A stretch of DNA of 64,000 nucleotides, from assembly GCA_964020085.1 (NCBI GenBank), contig OZ026596.1:7254110-7318109 (forward strand). The letters run 5' to 3'. This DNA comes from Micromussa lordhowensis (lineage: Eukaryota > Cnidaria > Anthozoa > Scleractinia > Lobophylliidae). A program made the position numbers and the translations under genes. Under the pieces are notes generated by a model that did not search any database, was not told where the DNA came from, and saw nothing but the letters and a program-made list of their open reading frames with translations. Below, piece by piece: positions 24,186 through 34,662 of this stretch; the first letter of the stretch is position 1, and each line of letters starts with the position of its first letter.

Positions 24186-24257
24186 AGCAGAGTGGCGCAG
24201 TGGAAGCTTGCTGGGCCCATAACCCAGAGGTCCGAGGATCAAAACCTCGCTCTGCTA
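24186..24257 (+). tRNA. initiator tRNA-Met (CAT), one base variant
   Basis: A 72 nt tRNA with acceptor AGCAGAG, box A TGGCGCAGTGG, three G-C pairs flanking anticodon CAT (GGGCCCATAACCC), and the T-loop variant ATCAAAAC where a TTCGA-like loop is usual in elongators. This is the eukaryotic initiator signature. The base after GAAGC is T instead of G. Confidence 0.88.
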
Positions 24258-24513
24258 ACAATTTTATTTGTCACTCTTTTTTCTTGCAGTCAGACCCCAT
24301 AAATGTTATTCAAAAGTAATTTAGTTTAGGAATTCCAACAAAGATCCTTGGTAGGGATAATATGAGCTTTCTTTATTCAGCTTTTCTTGTTGAAATAACT
24401 AATAATTACTATAATGTACATGAATGAACAAATTGCAGACTAAGAAAATCCCATTGTTGAGAGCTATATTATTAAGCTGATATTTAATATGATTTCAATA
24501 CACGTCATCCGTG

Positions 24514-24585
24514 AGCAGAGTGGCGCAGTGGAAGCGTGCTGGGCCCATAACCCAGAGGTCCGAGGATCAAAACCTCGCTCTGCTA
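24514..24585 (+). tRNA. initiator tRNA-Met (CAT)
   Basis: Consensus copy of the array's iMet, followed by a T6 run. It supplies the tRNA that starts translation at AUG. Confidence 0.94.
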
Positions 24586-24967
24586 ATCTTTTTTATTTAT
24601 TTTTTTCACTCTCTTACGAACAGTGTTTGCTTTTAATTTCCTGACATCAGCTAGAAAGTGGTAACCTTTTACGTTAGTCAGAACTGTATAAGCCAGAATA
24701 GTCACTAAGTGCCTGAAAAAGCAAAAACCCAGGTTCCCACAAGCTCAATAAAGCGTAATATAATTACGATTCCTTTGAAAAGCCTATCTAACAACTGAAA
24801 ATCTTTGAAAACATAATCTTCTTCAAATACCAGGAAGATAAGTGGTTAAAACGTTTATTTCTTTGCATGATTCACATGTAAATGTTCGACTTTTTCAAGA
24901 TAGCAAGGAGACTTACAGCTATTTTATTTCCATTCACAGAAGAAAAAAAAGAGAACCTTTAATTCAA

Positions 24968-25049
24968 CGTAGTCGGCAGGATTCGAACCTGGGCGGGGAC
25001 ACCCCAATGGATTTCAAGTCCATCGCCTTAACCACTCGGCCACGACTAC
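24968..25049 (-). tRNA. tRNA-Ser (TGA)
   Basis: Acceptor GTAGTCG/CGACTAC paired, anticodon TGA, box B intact. One C-C mismatch in the T stem (CCAGG against CCTGC). T-rich terminator on the minus strand at about 24950. Confidence 0.88.
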
Positions 25050-25177
25050 CCTGATATGGGAAGCTAAGTAATGATCATTTAGAAGAAAAGTGAGCAAAGG
25101 AATTCCATGTGCGAATAGAGCAGTTTAGTAATAGCAACCGATAAAAATCTGTTATAAATCCACAGTTATCCGTCAGC

Positions 25178-25249
25178 AGCAGAGTGGCGCAGTGGAAGCG
25201 TGCTGGGCCCATAACCCAGAGGTCCGAGGATCAAAACCTCGCTCTGCTA
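25178..25249 (+). tRNA. initiator tRNA-Met (CAT)
   Basis: Identical to the consensus iMet copy at 24514. Followed by ACTTTTATTTGG. Confidence 0.94.
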
Positions 25250-25507
25250 AAACTTTTATTTGGCATTCTTTTTTCTTGTAGTCAGACCCCATAAATGTTA
25301 TTCAAAAGTAATTTAGTTTAGGAATTCCAACAAAGATCCTTGGTAGGGATAATATGAGCTTTTTTTTCTGCTTTTCTTGTTGAAATAACTAATAATTACT
25401 ATCATTTATGAACATAAATGAACAAATTGCAGACTAAGAAAATCTCATTGTTGAGGGCGTTATTAGTAAGTTGAGATTTAATATCATTTCGATACACGTC
25501 ATCCGTG

Positions 25508-25580
25508 AGCAGAGTGGCGCAGTGGAAGCGTGCTGGGCCCATAACCCAGAGGTCCGAGGATCAAAAACCTCGCTCTGCTA
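25508..25580 (+). tRNA. initiator tRNA-Met (CAT), one-base T-loop insertion
   Basis: Consensus except for an extra A in the T loop (ATCAAAAAC), giving 73 nt. This may disturb folding. Confidence 0.8.
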
Positions 25581-26292
25581 ATCTTTATTATTTATTTTTT
25601 TAACTCTTACGAACAGTGTTTGCTTTTAATTTCCTGACATCAGCTAGAAAGTGGTAACCTTTTACGTCAGTCAGAACTGTATAACCCAGGATTGTCACTA
25701 AGTGCCTGAAAAAGCAAAAACCCAGGTTCCCGGAAGCTTACTAAAGTGTAATGTAATTACGATTCCTTAGAAAAGCCTATCTAACAACTGAAACTCTTTG
25801 AAAACATAATCTTCTTCACATACCAGGACGATGAGTGATTAAAACTGTTATGTCTTTGTATGATTCACATGTAAATGTTCGACCTTTTCAAGATAGCAAG
25901 GAGACCTACAGCTATTTTATTTAAGTTCACAGAAGAATTAAAAAAGAACCTTTAATTCAAATTTCCTGATATCAGCTAGAAAGTGGTAACCTTTTACGTT
26001 AGTCAGAACTGTATAAGCCAGAATAGTCACTAAGTGCCTGAAAAAGCAAAAACCCAGGTTCCCACAAGCTCAACAAAGCGTAATGTAATTACAATTCCTT
26101 TGAAAAGCCTATCTAACAACTGAAAGTCTTTGAAAACATAATCTTCTTCAAATACCAGGAAGATAAGTGGTTAAAACCGTTATGTGTTTGCATGATTCAC
26201 ATGTAAATGTTCGACTTTTTCAAGATAGCAAGGAGACTTACAGCTATTTTATTTCCATTCACAGAAGAAAAAAAAGAGAACCTTTAATTCAA

Positions 26293-26374
26293 CGTAGTCG
26301 GCAGGATTCGAACCTGCGCGGGGACACCCCAATGGATTTCAAGTCCATCGCCTTAACCACTCGGCCACGACTAC
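26293..26374 (-). tRNA. tRNA-Ser (TGA), consensus copy
   Basis: All stems pair: acceptor GTAGTCG, anticodon TGA, T stem GCAGG/CCTGC with loop TTCGAAT, discriminator G. It reads UCA codons. The best candidate for a functional Ser gene here. Confidence 0.95.
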
Positions 26375-26587
26375 CCTGTTGAACGGAACCTAAGTAAAAA
26401 CATTCATAAGTCGGTCACGAGTCTGATCTCTGATCTTCGGATTTGATGTGGAGAACGAGTGCCTTCTTTACATGCAAAAAATGATCATTTAGAAGAAAAG
26501 TGAGCAAAGGAATTCCATGTGCGAATAGAGCAGTTTAGTAACAGCAACCGATAAAAATCGGTTATAAATGCATAGTTATCAGTCAGC

Positions 26588-26659
26588 AGCAGAGTGGCGC
26601 AGTGGAAGCGTGCTGGGCCCATAACCCAGAGGTCCGAGGATCAAAACCTCGCTCTGCTA
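26588..26659 (+). tRNA. initiator tRNA-Met (CAT)
   Basis: Consensus iMet. The downstream spacer is intact to about 26772, where foreign DNA begins. Confidence 0.94.
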
Positions 26660-27304
26660 ACACTTTTATTTGGCATTCTTGTTTCTTGTAGTCAGACCCC
26701 ATAAATGTTATTCAAAAGTAATTTAGTTTAGGAATTCCAACAAAGATCCTTGGTAGGGATAATATGAGCTTTTTAGTCGGGCGAGACCGACTTTAAATTT
26801 ACCCTGCATTTCTCCACAAAACTCAGTCACGTGCAATGGGGAATACCGCAGACCCAGTCGAAGTCGATGGCGGATACGTCGATGGTGTAATCTTTTCTAT
26901 GCTCAAAGATACAGACCCACACACCGTTCGCGGTAGATCCACTAAAAAAGATGGCGTGTGTAATGACCATATATTTCGAAATTGGTCGTTCGGTGAACTC
27001 AAAATAGCAAAAAAATCAATTGATTTTGCCGATTTAGCGAAGATCTTACCAGAATCATACCAGAAATCAAATTCTCAGTGAACAGGAAGTGTGGACAGAA
27101 TGTTGCTACAGACGACAGAACATTTACTGATAAAGACAAGGTGCGTTGTATTCAAACTCTAGGAAGCGACTACAAAGATGCCATGTTGAACTGCGAAAGT
27201 GACTTTCATGAGAGTGAGGATAAACGTACTAGTAAGCTTAATTGTCATAAGCTTAGGTCTAGTTATGTAACGTCTATCTTGATTACCAAGATTACATCCG
27301 CTTT

Positions 27305-27835
27305 ATGTTTTTGCTCAAACTGAGTACATTATCCGCTGCTATTTTTCTCGTTGTTTCATTAGTTTTGTCGCTTTTATGCGTACATTATATTCGCATGTTG
27401 CGCAGGCATGTTTGTTTCGTATCAAATAACGTGGTGGCAGATGAATGTGATCATGTTGTATTGGACAAGACAGCGCTATGTATGGATACCCTATGTATAC
27501 AACAAAAGAATGACGAACCAGCGTTGTGTGTACAACAAATTCATGTTGCAAAGGAAATAAAATTCAGGTCTTGTTACATGATGTTTGTTTATCACTGTAA
27601 TATTAACAATCCTGAGTACCATTTGCGTCAGCTGTTGATATCAGACATTGATAAGTTTATTTTACCCTGTTTATTGTTCGATAGACCTGAAATCTTAAGT
27701 AATCTAAATATTGTTTATGAAAGCTGTCATTCTCTGGCTCGTCATGAATACACTGTACCTCCAAGGAGGTCAACAGCAGTTTTTCATTATTGTATTTTTC
27801 AGTATTCGCTATCAGACGTTGATATCAGACATTGA
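27305..27835 (+). CDS. 176-codon frame with N-terminal hydrophobic segment
   Basis: Begins MFLLKLSTLSAAIFLVVSLV, a 25-30 residue hydrophobic stretch followed by Arg-rich residues, as in a signal anchor. The remainder is Cys/His rich with no recognisable domain. The C-terminal part overlaps a tandem duplication whose second copy lies at about 27815-27935, so part of the frame is duplicated DNA. No homologue recognised; coding status uncertain. Confidence 0.25.
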   Translation: MFLLKLSTLSAAIFLVVSLVLSLLCVHYIRMLRRHVCFVSNNVVADECDHVVLDKTALCMDTLCIQQKNDEPALCVQQIHVAKEIKFRSCYMMFVYHCNINNPEYHLRQLLISDIDKFILPCLLFDRPEILSNLNIVYESCHSLARHEYTVPPRRSTAVFHYCIFQYSLSDVDIRH

Positions 27836-28254
27836 TACGTTTCTTTTAGCCTTGTTTATTGTTTCATGAGAATTAAAATCTAAAGTAATCAAAGTTTTGT
27901 TTATGAACGCCGTAGTTCTCTAGCTTGCTTTTAATACCTCCTAGAATGTAAAACAATCAGAGAACACTCTTCCCACGCGTTAACCGTTGAGTTGTTAATA
28001 TTTTGGTTACGTTGTCTTGTAACTACGGTGTATTTACGATCAGCCGAGTGAAACAATAAGTAGTGTGGTTCACTAATAGTTATCATGCACGGTTAATAAA
28101 ATTTTGCTGGTTGAAAATAAACCATGAAAATTCACTTCAACTTGCATATTTCTCTGTACAGTCGAACCTCAGATCGCGGCAACCTCTCTCTCTCTCTCTC
28201 TCCTGTTAGGGTAAATATAAAAAATATTTTGGAACGCGCAAACAGTTTCACCCA

Positions 28255-28294
28255 CACGAAGGCACTAATGTAGAAACGTCGGCTCCGAATTACA
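28255..28294 (+). other. degenerate hammerhead-like motif
   Basis: ACGAAGGCACTAATG followed by TAGAAACGTCGGCTCCGAAT aligns with the better copy at 45304-45352 (same GAAACGTC box and following GCTxCCGAAT). The core is incomplete, so it is probably a dead relic. Confidence 0.35.
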
Positions 28295-28401
28295 CCGCCA
28301 TTAAGCGTCCTTTTTAAGAATATTTTTAACATTTACTTGTAGTATAAAAGATGCTCTATACCTTTTAGAGTACTGACCCAAAACATACATCACAGTGTGT
28401 T

Positions 28402-28466
28402 CAACCTTGGTCCCAGGGCCTTTTCCCTTCCCACACCATGAAAAAGGCCCTAGGAGCGAGGTTGAT
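28402..28466. mobile_element. 65 bp palindromic MITE
   Basis: CAACCTTGGTCCCAGGGCCT mirrors AGGCCCTAGGAGCGAGGTTG, leaving a loop of about 20 nt. It is flanked by AGTGTGTT (28394-28401 and 28467-28474), an 8 bp duplication as made by hAT transposases. Confidence 0.7.
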
Positions 28467-29008
28467 AGTGTGTTGTTTAGGAGTGCTACCTCTTAGGCCA
28501 TTTACTTTTTTTTTGTTTACTGTCGAATGCGTTCTCTGATTATCGGTCTGTCGGTTGGTCAGTCGGAAATTAAAAAAAGCCAAAACATGAAAAAAAATAG
28601 AAGAAGACTCGAACTAGGAGGCCTAGTACCTCAGCATAATAACATGCGGAGCCTGGAAACGGCAAGACGTGGTTAAACTCAAACGTGAACAGCGAAAAAA
28701 AGATGATAGAACATTGACTGTATTGGAATTATGTGTAATTACCTTCTTCATAACATTTTTTTGGAAAACGCGAAAACGGGCAATAGCCTTGAGGGATAAA
28801 AAAAAGTACGCCACGCCCACAAACGAGGACATTGGACAAACAAGTAACTGGTCAAAACTAGTAGCAGCATATCTTCCTGTAGCCCGACTTACGATCTTAG
28901 ATCGTCTTGTTTTCAGCTTTTCTTGTTGGAGACTAAGAAAATCCCATTGTTGAGAGCTATATTATTAAGTTGAGATTTTATATCATTTTTCGATACACGT
29001 CATCCGTG

Positions 29009-29084
29009 AGCAGATCGAGTGGCGCAGTGGAAGCGTGCTGGGCCCATAACCTAGAGGTCCAAGGATCAAAAGCTCGCTCTGCTA
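29009..29084 (+). pseudogene. initiator tRNA-Met with 4 bp insertion
   Basis: An ATCG insertion in the acceptor/D junction (AGCAGATCGAGTGG). Further changes in the anticodon stem (AACCTAG) and T stem (AAGCTC against TCCAAGG). Not expected to fold properly. Confidence 0.85.
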
Positions 29085-29933
29085 AGTTTTTTGATTTATT
29101 TTTTTCACTCTTACGAGCAGTGTTTGCTTTTAATTTCCTGACATCAGCTAGAAAGTGGTAACCTTTTACGTTAGTCAGAACTGTATAAGCCAGGATAGTC
29201 AATAAGTGCCTGAAAAAGCAAAAACCAAGGTTCCGACAAGCTCACTAAAGTGTAATGTAATTACGATTCCTTTCAAAAGCCTATCTAACAACTGAAAATC
29301 TTTGAAAACATAATCTTCTTCAAATACCAGGAAGATAAGGCGGTTAAAACTGTTATGTCTTTGCATGATTCACATGTAAATTTTAGCTTTTGAAATGAGT
29401 TTATTCACAATAAACTGCTAATGTACATAATAAAAAGTGCAAAGCACATGGGCCTGGCCCCTCACATAGAAATTCCGTAAAAAATGATATAACAAAAACC
29501 AAGTTACCATCTTCTCGTGGTCTGTTTACAATGTCCGATTAAAAGCTTTAGATATCAAGAGGGTCGTACAGGGAAGTCTCTTGCACGGTTTACGAACCTA
29601 AAATACAGAGGATCACGGTTCACGGATAAAAAAAGTTCGTTTTCCCGAATTACGAAAATAAGAAAGTAAGGACCTGTTCTCGCATTAAAAACAGTGTTTG
29701 TAGGAAGCAAAATCGCGAATGGCTAAATCAAGGCTGCGTATTGCATATTGCATGGCTAAGGCACTCTCGATAGACCACTGTAACTATTCGGAGAACTTGT
29801 GTCTCAAAATCACGTAGAGTTGTGTGGTAAAATCACGAATATCGGTTAATATTTCAGGATCTTTACGGATCACGCAAAACCTTCAGATCACGAATCAGGA
29901 AGAACATGAACCGCAGTATGCGGTTGAAAACCA

Positions 29934-29998
29934 CGCTTTAAAAAACCGCGGTTAAAAAACCGCGGTTAAAAAAACGCGGTTAAAAAACGCGGTTACTT
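29934..29998. repeat. 14 bp repeats CCGCGGTTAAAAAA
   Basis: Four to five tandem copies in the LINE A 3' UTR, each containing the palindrome AACCGCGGTT or its AACGCGGTT variant. Confidence 0.8.
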
Positions 29999-30471
29999 AC
30001 ACTGTCTGCTAAACGTGACTCTCCTGCCCTTCAGCAAATATACGAAAAAAAGAGTATCTGATTACATTCTTTGAATAGCGTGAGTTTAGCGTGACTTGTA
30101 ATCGGAGAATTTTGTTTACGTCTAATGAAAAAACACCTGACTTTTCAATATAAATTTACATATGGGTTTTTGACGAGCATTATGCTTCTTGTCTTTCGAA
30201 ATTCCATGTCCATTTGTTACAGCTACTGCTGCTTAGCTTGACAAATTTCAATTTTACAATTCCACGAGGTTGAACCAAAAAACCATCTTCGTGTCGCGTT
30301 AGCCGCCATATGTATGAACTCCATGTTGTCGGACATAAAATTCGTCTTTCTAGTACCCCGCTAAAACCTGCTGAACCTATCCCACGAAGTGCCTAGAACA
30401 AAAGCCATACTAAGCAGGGGAGGGTTGGGAGAAACGATTTAATCCGGTTTAATGAATAAATTAATCAGAAT

Positions 30472-30500
30472 CGAGTGAGTGAGTGAGTGAGTGAGTGATC
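30472..30500. repeat. GTGA microsatellite
   Basis: About six tandem GTGA units. Confidence 0.9.
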
Positions 30501-30525
30501 GAGTGCCATCCGATTGCCCCCTACA

Positions 30526-30553
30526 CTCATGGATGTTACGTAACATCCATGAG
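30526..30553. repeat. perfect 28 bp palindrome
   Basis: CTCATGGATGTTAC is followed directly by its reverse complement GTAACATCCATGAG, with no loop. It lies where LINE A ORF2 should continue past its zinc knuckle, marking a rearrangement. Confidence 0.9.
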
Positions 30554-31718
30554 CAAAAAAGGCGAGAAGTGTGACCAAACGGCCTGCACGAGGGAGCAAT
30601 TAAGGAAACAGTGATCGATTGTCTCCTTTCGAGAGCACGACGCACAGCAATCGGAGTTAATGTAGCCCCAATTTTTCAATGCATCGCGAACCTTAACCGC
30701 GCGTTATACAATTAACCAAAGTAGATCATTTTTGAAATTCTCACAAAACTCATCACGAACAAGTGACCAATGCCGATCCAGGTCAAAACCAATAGTTAAA
30801 AACGAGACCTAATATCGGTGAATAACAGGTGAGGATGACTTTTCCTTAACTAGAGTGTAATAAGATTTCTTTGAAGTAAAAACAAAATTGCACCAGTCTT
30901 GGCAAGACAAGATCTTACGGAGACTGGTCAAAACAGAAAGGCAATTCGAATAAAAGGGTGTTAGAAGTTCAACACTCGGAGAGGAGTTATTCCGAAGGAA
31001 ACGCCCCTCCGGTCGAATTGGAGATAGCTTAGCCCCGAAAATGAGAAAATGAGATAAAAAGACTTTGAATCGGCATTGCAGCAATTAGAAACTACGGATG
31101 CTAACTTTAAGGCATCTGCCTTGATCTTAAAGTTAATGATGCCTAGAACGCCCTTTAGGAAGGGCTGATGACACGACTGTCGGCTGACGGTCTCCATTCG
31201 GCAACCCCATAGGAAAGGCCAAATCAAATTATTTACTTCCGAAATAACCCATTTAGTGACAGGAAGAATAGTAGCTAGATACAGGAGTTTGCTAATTCCT
31301 ATTGTATTCACAATCAGGGACTTGCCCACCAGGAGCAAAGAGCGAGATTTCCAGAAATTAAGATGATTTTCTAACTTCTTAAGCTTTGGCCGCCAATTGT
31401 CAGACTCTGCGTTCTGTCCGAAAACAACCCCTAGAATTTTCATTTTTGTTACCCATGTGAGGCCAAACGGCTGGTCAGTGCGAGAGCGCCACGCGCCCAG
31501 CCACATGGCCTCTGTTTTGGATACATTGAGTTTCGCTCCGGATCCCCTCTCCTACACGTTGATTACGCGAAAGAGGGCTGCAAGAGAATAAACAGCGTGT
31601 CATCATCATAAATACCTACTTTATATTGAGACCCGTTAGCACCAGGTAAGAGAAAGCCTTCAATTTGGGAGCATGAACGAATTTGACATGCAAGAGTTTC
31701 GACCCAAAGAATATATAG
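30554..31718 (-). pseudogene. LINE A ORF2, C-terminal part
   Basis: Encodes the end of RT (YKVGIYDDDT-like remnant), then the thumb with WLGAWRSRTDQPFGLTWVTK and GKSLIVNTIGISKLLYLATI. The terminal zinc knuckle CASCSRKETIDHCFLNC (C-x2-C-x7-H-x4-C) is near 30570-30625. Frameshifts break the frame, and the final ~95 residues seen in LINE B are replaced by the palindrome. The YADD motif of RT appears as YDDD. Confidence 0.8.
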
Positions 31719-34478
31719 CATTTATCCGAAAGCTGGCTAAGCGACACTGTTGGAGACTCTGAAGTTGCTATTCCTGGCTATCAAATCTTTCGCTTAGATC
31801 GCTCTCACGGCCGCAAGGGCGGTGGTGTTGCCATCTACTCATTAAATCAGAGTGGATCTAAGTTCTCCCGACGACGTGATCTTGAGCGTAGCTATGAAGC
31901 TCTTTGGTTACAAGTCGAGGTAAATCACAGAAAATATTTATTTTGCTGTGCTTACCGAGCGCCTGATGAGTCCCTCGAGATCTTCAATTATCTAGAAGAT
32001 ATTTTGCATAAAGCCACAAGGGACAATTTCGAGGTGATTATTTTTAGAGACTTGAATTGTGACTGCTTAAAGAGTGAACTGAAACAAACAGAAAGAATGC
32101 AGGAGTTTTTAATGGCAAATGAACTAATTCAAATGATAGCAGAACCCACCAGAGTAACAAGCACATCTTCTTCACTTATTGATGTACTGATTACATCAAC
32201 GCCCAACTCATTTCAACGTACTGGTGTTCTATCAACTGCCTTCAGTGACCATCTACCTATATATGGAGTTCTACGTGGGCCGTCTGTAAAACCTGTAGAA
32301 CACCGCTACATCGAAACGCGTTCATTTTCCAGGGAAAGTATGGAAAGGTTTAATGCAGACTTAGAGCTTGTGCCATGGAACGTCGTTGAAATTTTTTCGG
32401 ATATCGATGACAAATGTTACGTATGGAATACTTTGTTTCTTGCCACCTTTAACGAACACTTTCCCATCCGTCGCAAACGTATCCGTCAGTCTACTCACTC
32501 CTGGCTAGATTAATCGATACTATCTACTATGAGGAGGCGAGACCAGTTTTACAGAAAAGCCAGGAAATTTAATCGGCCTTCAGATTGGTCTGAATACAGA
32601 CGTCTGCGAAACCTTATTAACTCGTCACTCAGAAAAGCCAGAAAAACATATTTTGCGGAGAAATTAGAGGAGAGTAGACCAAACCCACGTGAGTTTTGGA
32701 AAACTCTCAAACAGGTTCTTCCTAACAAAAACGTGAACTGTGATATTGGCAGATTGATTGTTGTCAACAAAGAACTGACCGGGCACAAAGACATCGCGGA
32801 TGCTATGAATTCATATTTTACATCTATAGCATCCTCTCTCTTGGCAAATTCTAGCGAGATAGAATCTGAATTTGTTCCAGGTGAGGCACCACCAAATATC
32901 GAACCCTTCAGATTTACCATACGTAACGTAACTGAGGTCTCAAAAGTTATCGAAGATCTTAACCAAGCAAAAGCGACAGGACCTGACGGAATCCCAGTGA
33001 GAGCCTTAAAGATGGCAGCACCTAATATTTCTCGAAGTCTCACTCATCTTTTTAATGAGTCGCTCTCCACAGGTGAATTTCCATCAGCGTGGAAAACAGC
33101 AAAGGTAACGCCACTTTTTAAAGGAGGTACGACAACAGACCGTGATAATTACCGACCCATTTCAGTGCTGCCCTGTATTTCTAAGATCTTGGAATCTTTC
33201 CCGAACTCGGACTTGCAAAAGTTTGCTTTCAACTCTGGCCTTATAGAACATCATCAGTTCGCTTACTCTAAATTTTCTTCCACAACAGTTGCCCTACTTA
33301 AGGTAGTAGACTCGTGGAAAAGAGCGATTGATAAAGGCCTCAAGTCTGTTAGTGTCTTTCTCGACCTGAGAAAGGCATTTGACGTCATTAAACATGAAGT
33401 CTTGCTAACTAAGCTCGAATCCTACGGCGTCAAAGAGTCCGAACTTCGGTGGTTCAAGAGTTATCTTTCTGAGAGATTACAGTATGTCGTCTACAAGGGC
33501 GCTAGTTCAGATCTCATGCGCCTCTCTTTTGGCGTGCCTCAGGGACCAGTTTTAGGACCAACGTTATTTAATATCCATATAAACAACATATCGAAGGCAT
33601 GTCATACGTCTACTCTCTCGTTATACGCAGACGATACTGAGATACATTCCAGCTCGAAGAATATTGATTTAGCTGTGTGTAATATCAACAAGGACCTCCA
33701 GAGCGTCAGACACTGGTTTTGTAGGAATGGCCTCATTTGTAATACAAAAAAGTCGGAAGCCGCCATGATTATTGCGTCCCAAAAAGCACTCAAAACCAAT
33801 CGAGATATTACCATTTTTTACGGAGATTCAGTATTAAAACAGCAGAGACATTTTAAGTATCTTGGTGTTGTTGTGGACGAATCACTATCATGGAACAATC
33901 ATGTGTCATATATTGCCTCGAGAGTTTTTCCTAAACTGAAACTTTTAAATAGAATTTCATCTTTTCTTGGCCCTACTATTTTACTGAAGATCTATAAAAT
34001 GACAATATTACCTATTTTAGACTATGGCTGCATCGTATGGGGCCTTTGCAGTAAGAAGAACTCCAATTTTCTAGAAAGGTTGCAAAATAAAGCAATGCAA
34101 ATAATTTTAAGAACGAATCACTTAACGTGCACTCAGTCAATGAGGGAGAGACTTGGCCTGTTTACATTGTTTAACAGGCGCCGTTATTTACGTCTCCATC
34201 TAGTATATAAAATCGTAAATGACTATCACTGTCCCAGGCAACTTCAAGGGTATTTTGCATTGAGATCAGAACTTCGCCGTAAAGCCCTCAGAGATGGTAG
34301 GGAACTTCATCTCCCAAGATATAAAACAGCTATGGGTCAGTCAACATTCGAGTATGCCGCTGCAAAGGAATGGAATGACCTTCCCAAAACAATACGTGCT
34401 TGTGAAACGCTAAGATGTTTTAAAGTTAAAACTTTTAAATTCTTAATAGAATCGACACAACACATGTGTAGTGTATAA
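31719..34478 (+). pseudogene. endonuclease/reverse transcriptase, CR1/L2-like, one stop
   Basis: One continuous frame of 919 codons broken only by TAA at 32511-32513. The N-terminal part is an AP-endonuclease (SESWLSD, GGGVAIYS, a GDLN-like site changed to RDLN, and SDHLPIYG). Then come the RT blocks: KATGPDGIPVRALK, YRPISVLPCISKILE, FLDLRKAFDVIKHEVLL, GVPQGPVLGPTLF and the catalytic SLYADDTEIH, followed by thumb and WNDLPKTIRAC near the C-terminus. RT catalytic aspartates are intact. The stop, the missing N-terminus and the endonuclease change make it non-autonomous. Confidence 0.92.
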
Positions 34479-34662
34479 GTTTATTTTTCTGTCATTGTAT
34501 TTTAATCTTAATTGTATTGATAGTGAAATGTATTTTTAATCAGTTGGTATTCTTATGTACTGATCACCGGTTTATACCAGCGTTTTTTTATGTTAAAATC
34601 GCTGATCGTTTTTTTTTCAGTTTAAATAAAGCATTTATTATTATTACTTATTATTTATTATT
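31719..34662 (+). mobile_element. CR1/L2-like LINE nested in LINE A, 5' truncated
   Basis: Starts abruptly inside the endonuclease domain (HLSESWLSD) at 31719 and ends with AATAAAGCATTTATTATTAT, a short-repeat tail without poly(A), at 34662. LINE A sequence reads AAGAATATATAG before and GGGGAAAGGGAATCC after. LINE B shows the same stretch uninterrupted (near 40440-40470). Little or no target duplication is visible, as is common for CR1/L2 elements. Confidence 0.9.

Larger units (their letters stand above)
26773..28924. mobile_element. 2.1 kb insertion of unknown class in the tRNA array
   Basis: Array spacer is cut after ATATGAGCTTTTT and resumes at about 28920 with CAGCTTTTCTTGTTG. The ends share AGTCGGGC (26775; reverse complement at 28884), a short possible terminal inverted repeat. 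It holds an open frame starting at 26836 (MGNTADPVEVDGGYVDGVIF, 81 codons, no known motif), the frame at 27305, a two-copy repeat around GTTGATATCAGACATTGATA (about 27633 and 27815), a (CT)n run (about 28183-28202), a hammerhead-like relic and a small MITE. The class is undetermined. Confidence 0.45.
23560..29388. repeat. tRNA-Ser / initiator tRNA-Met tandem array
   Basis: A unit of about 1.0-1.1 kb repeated about three times: spacer, tRNA-Ser (-), spacer, iMet (+), spacer, iMet (+). The spacers are near identical between units (for example AGCCTATCTAACAACTGAAA, and GATACACGTCATCCGTGAG before iMet). One unit (25600-25960) ends AATTCAA and restarts at the next spacer with its tRNA-Ser deleted. 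The array is broken by an insertion at 26773-28924 and a LINE at 29389. Confidence 0.9.

Noticed and set aside
32549..33043. 164-codon minus-strand frame
   Set aside because: Shadow of the CR1/L2-like reverse transcriptase on the opposite strand.
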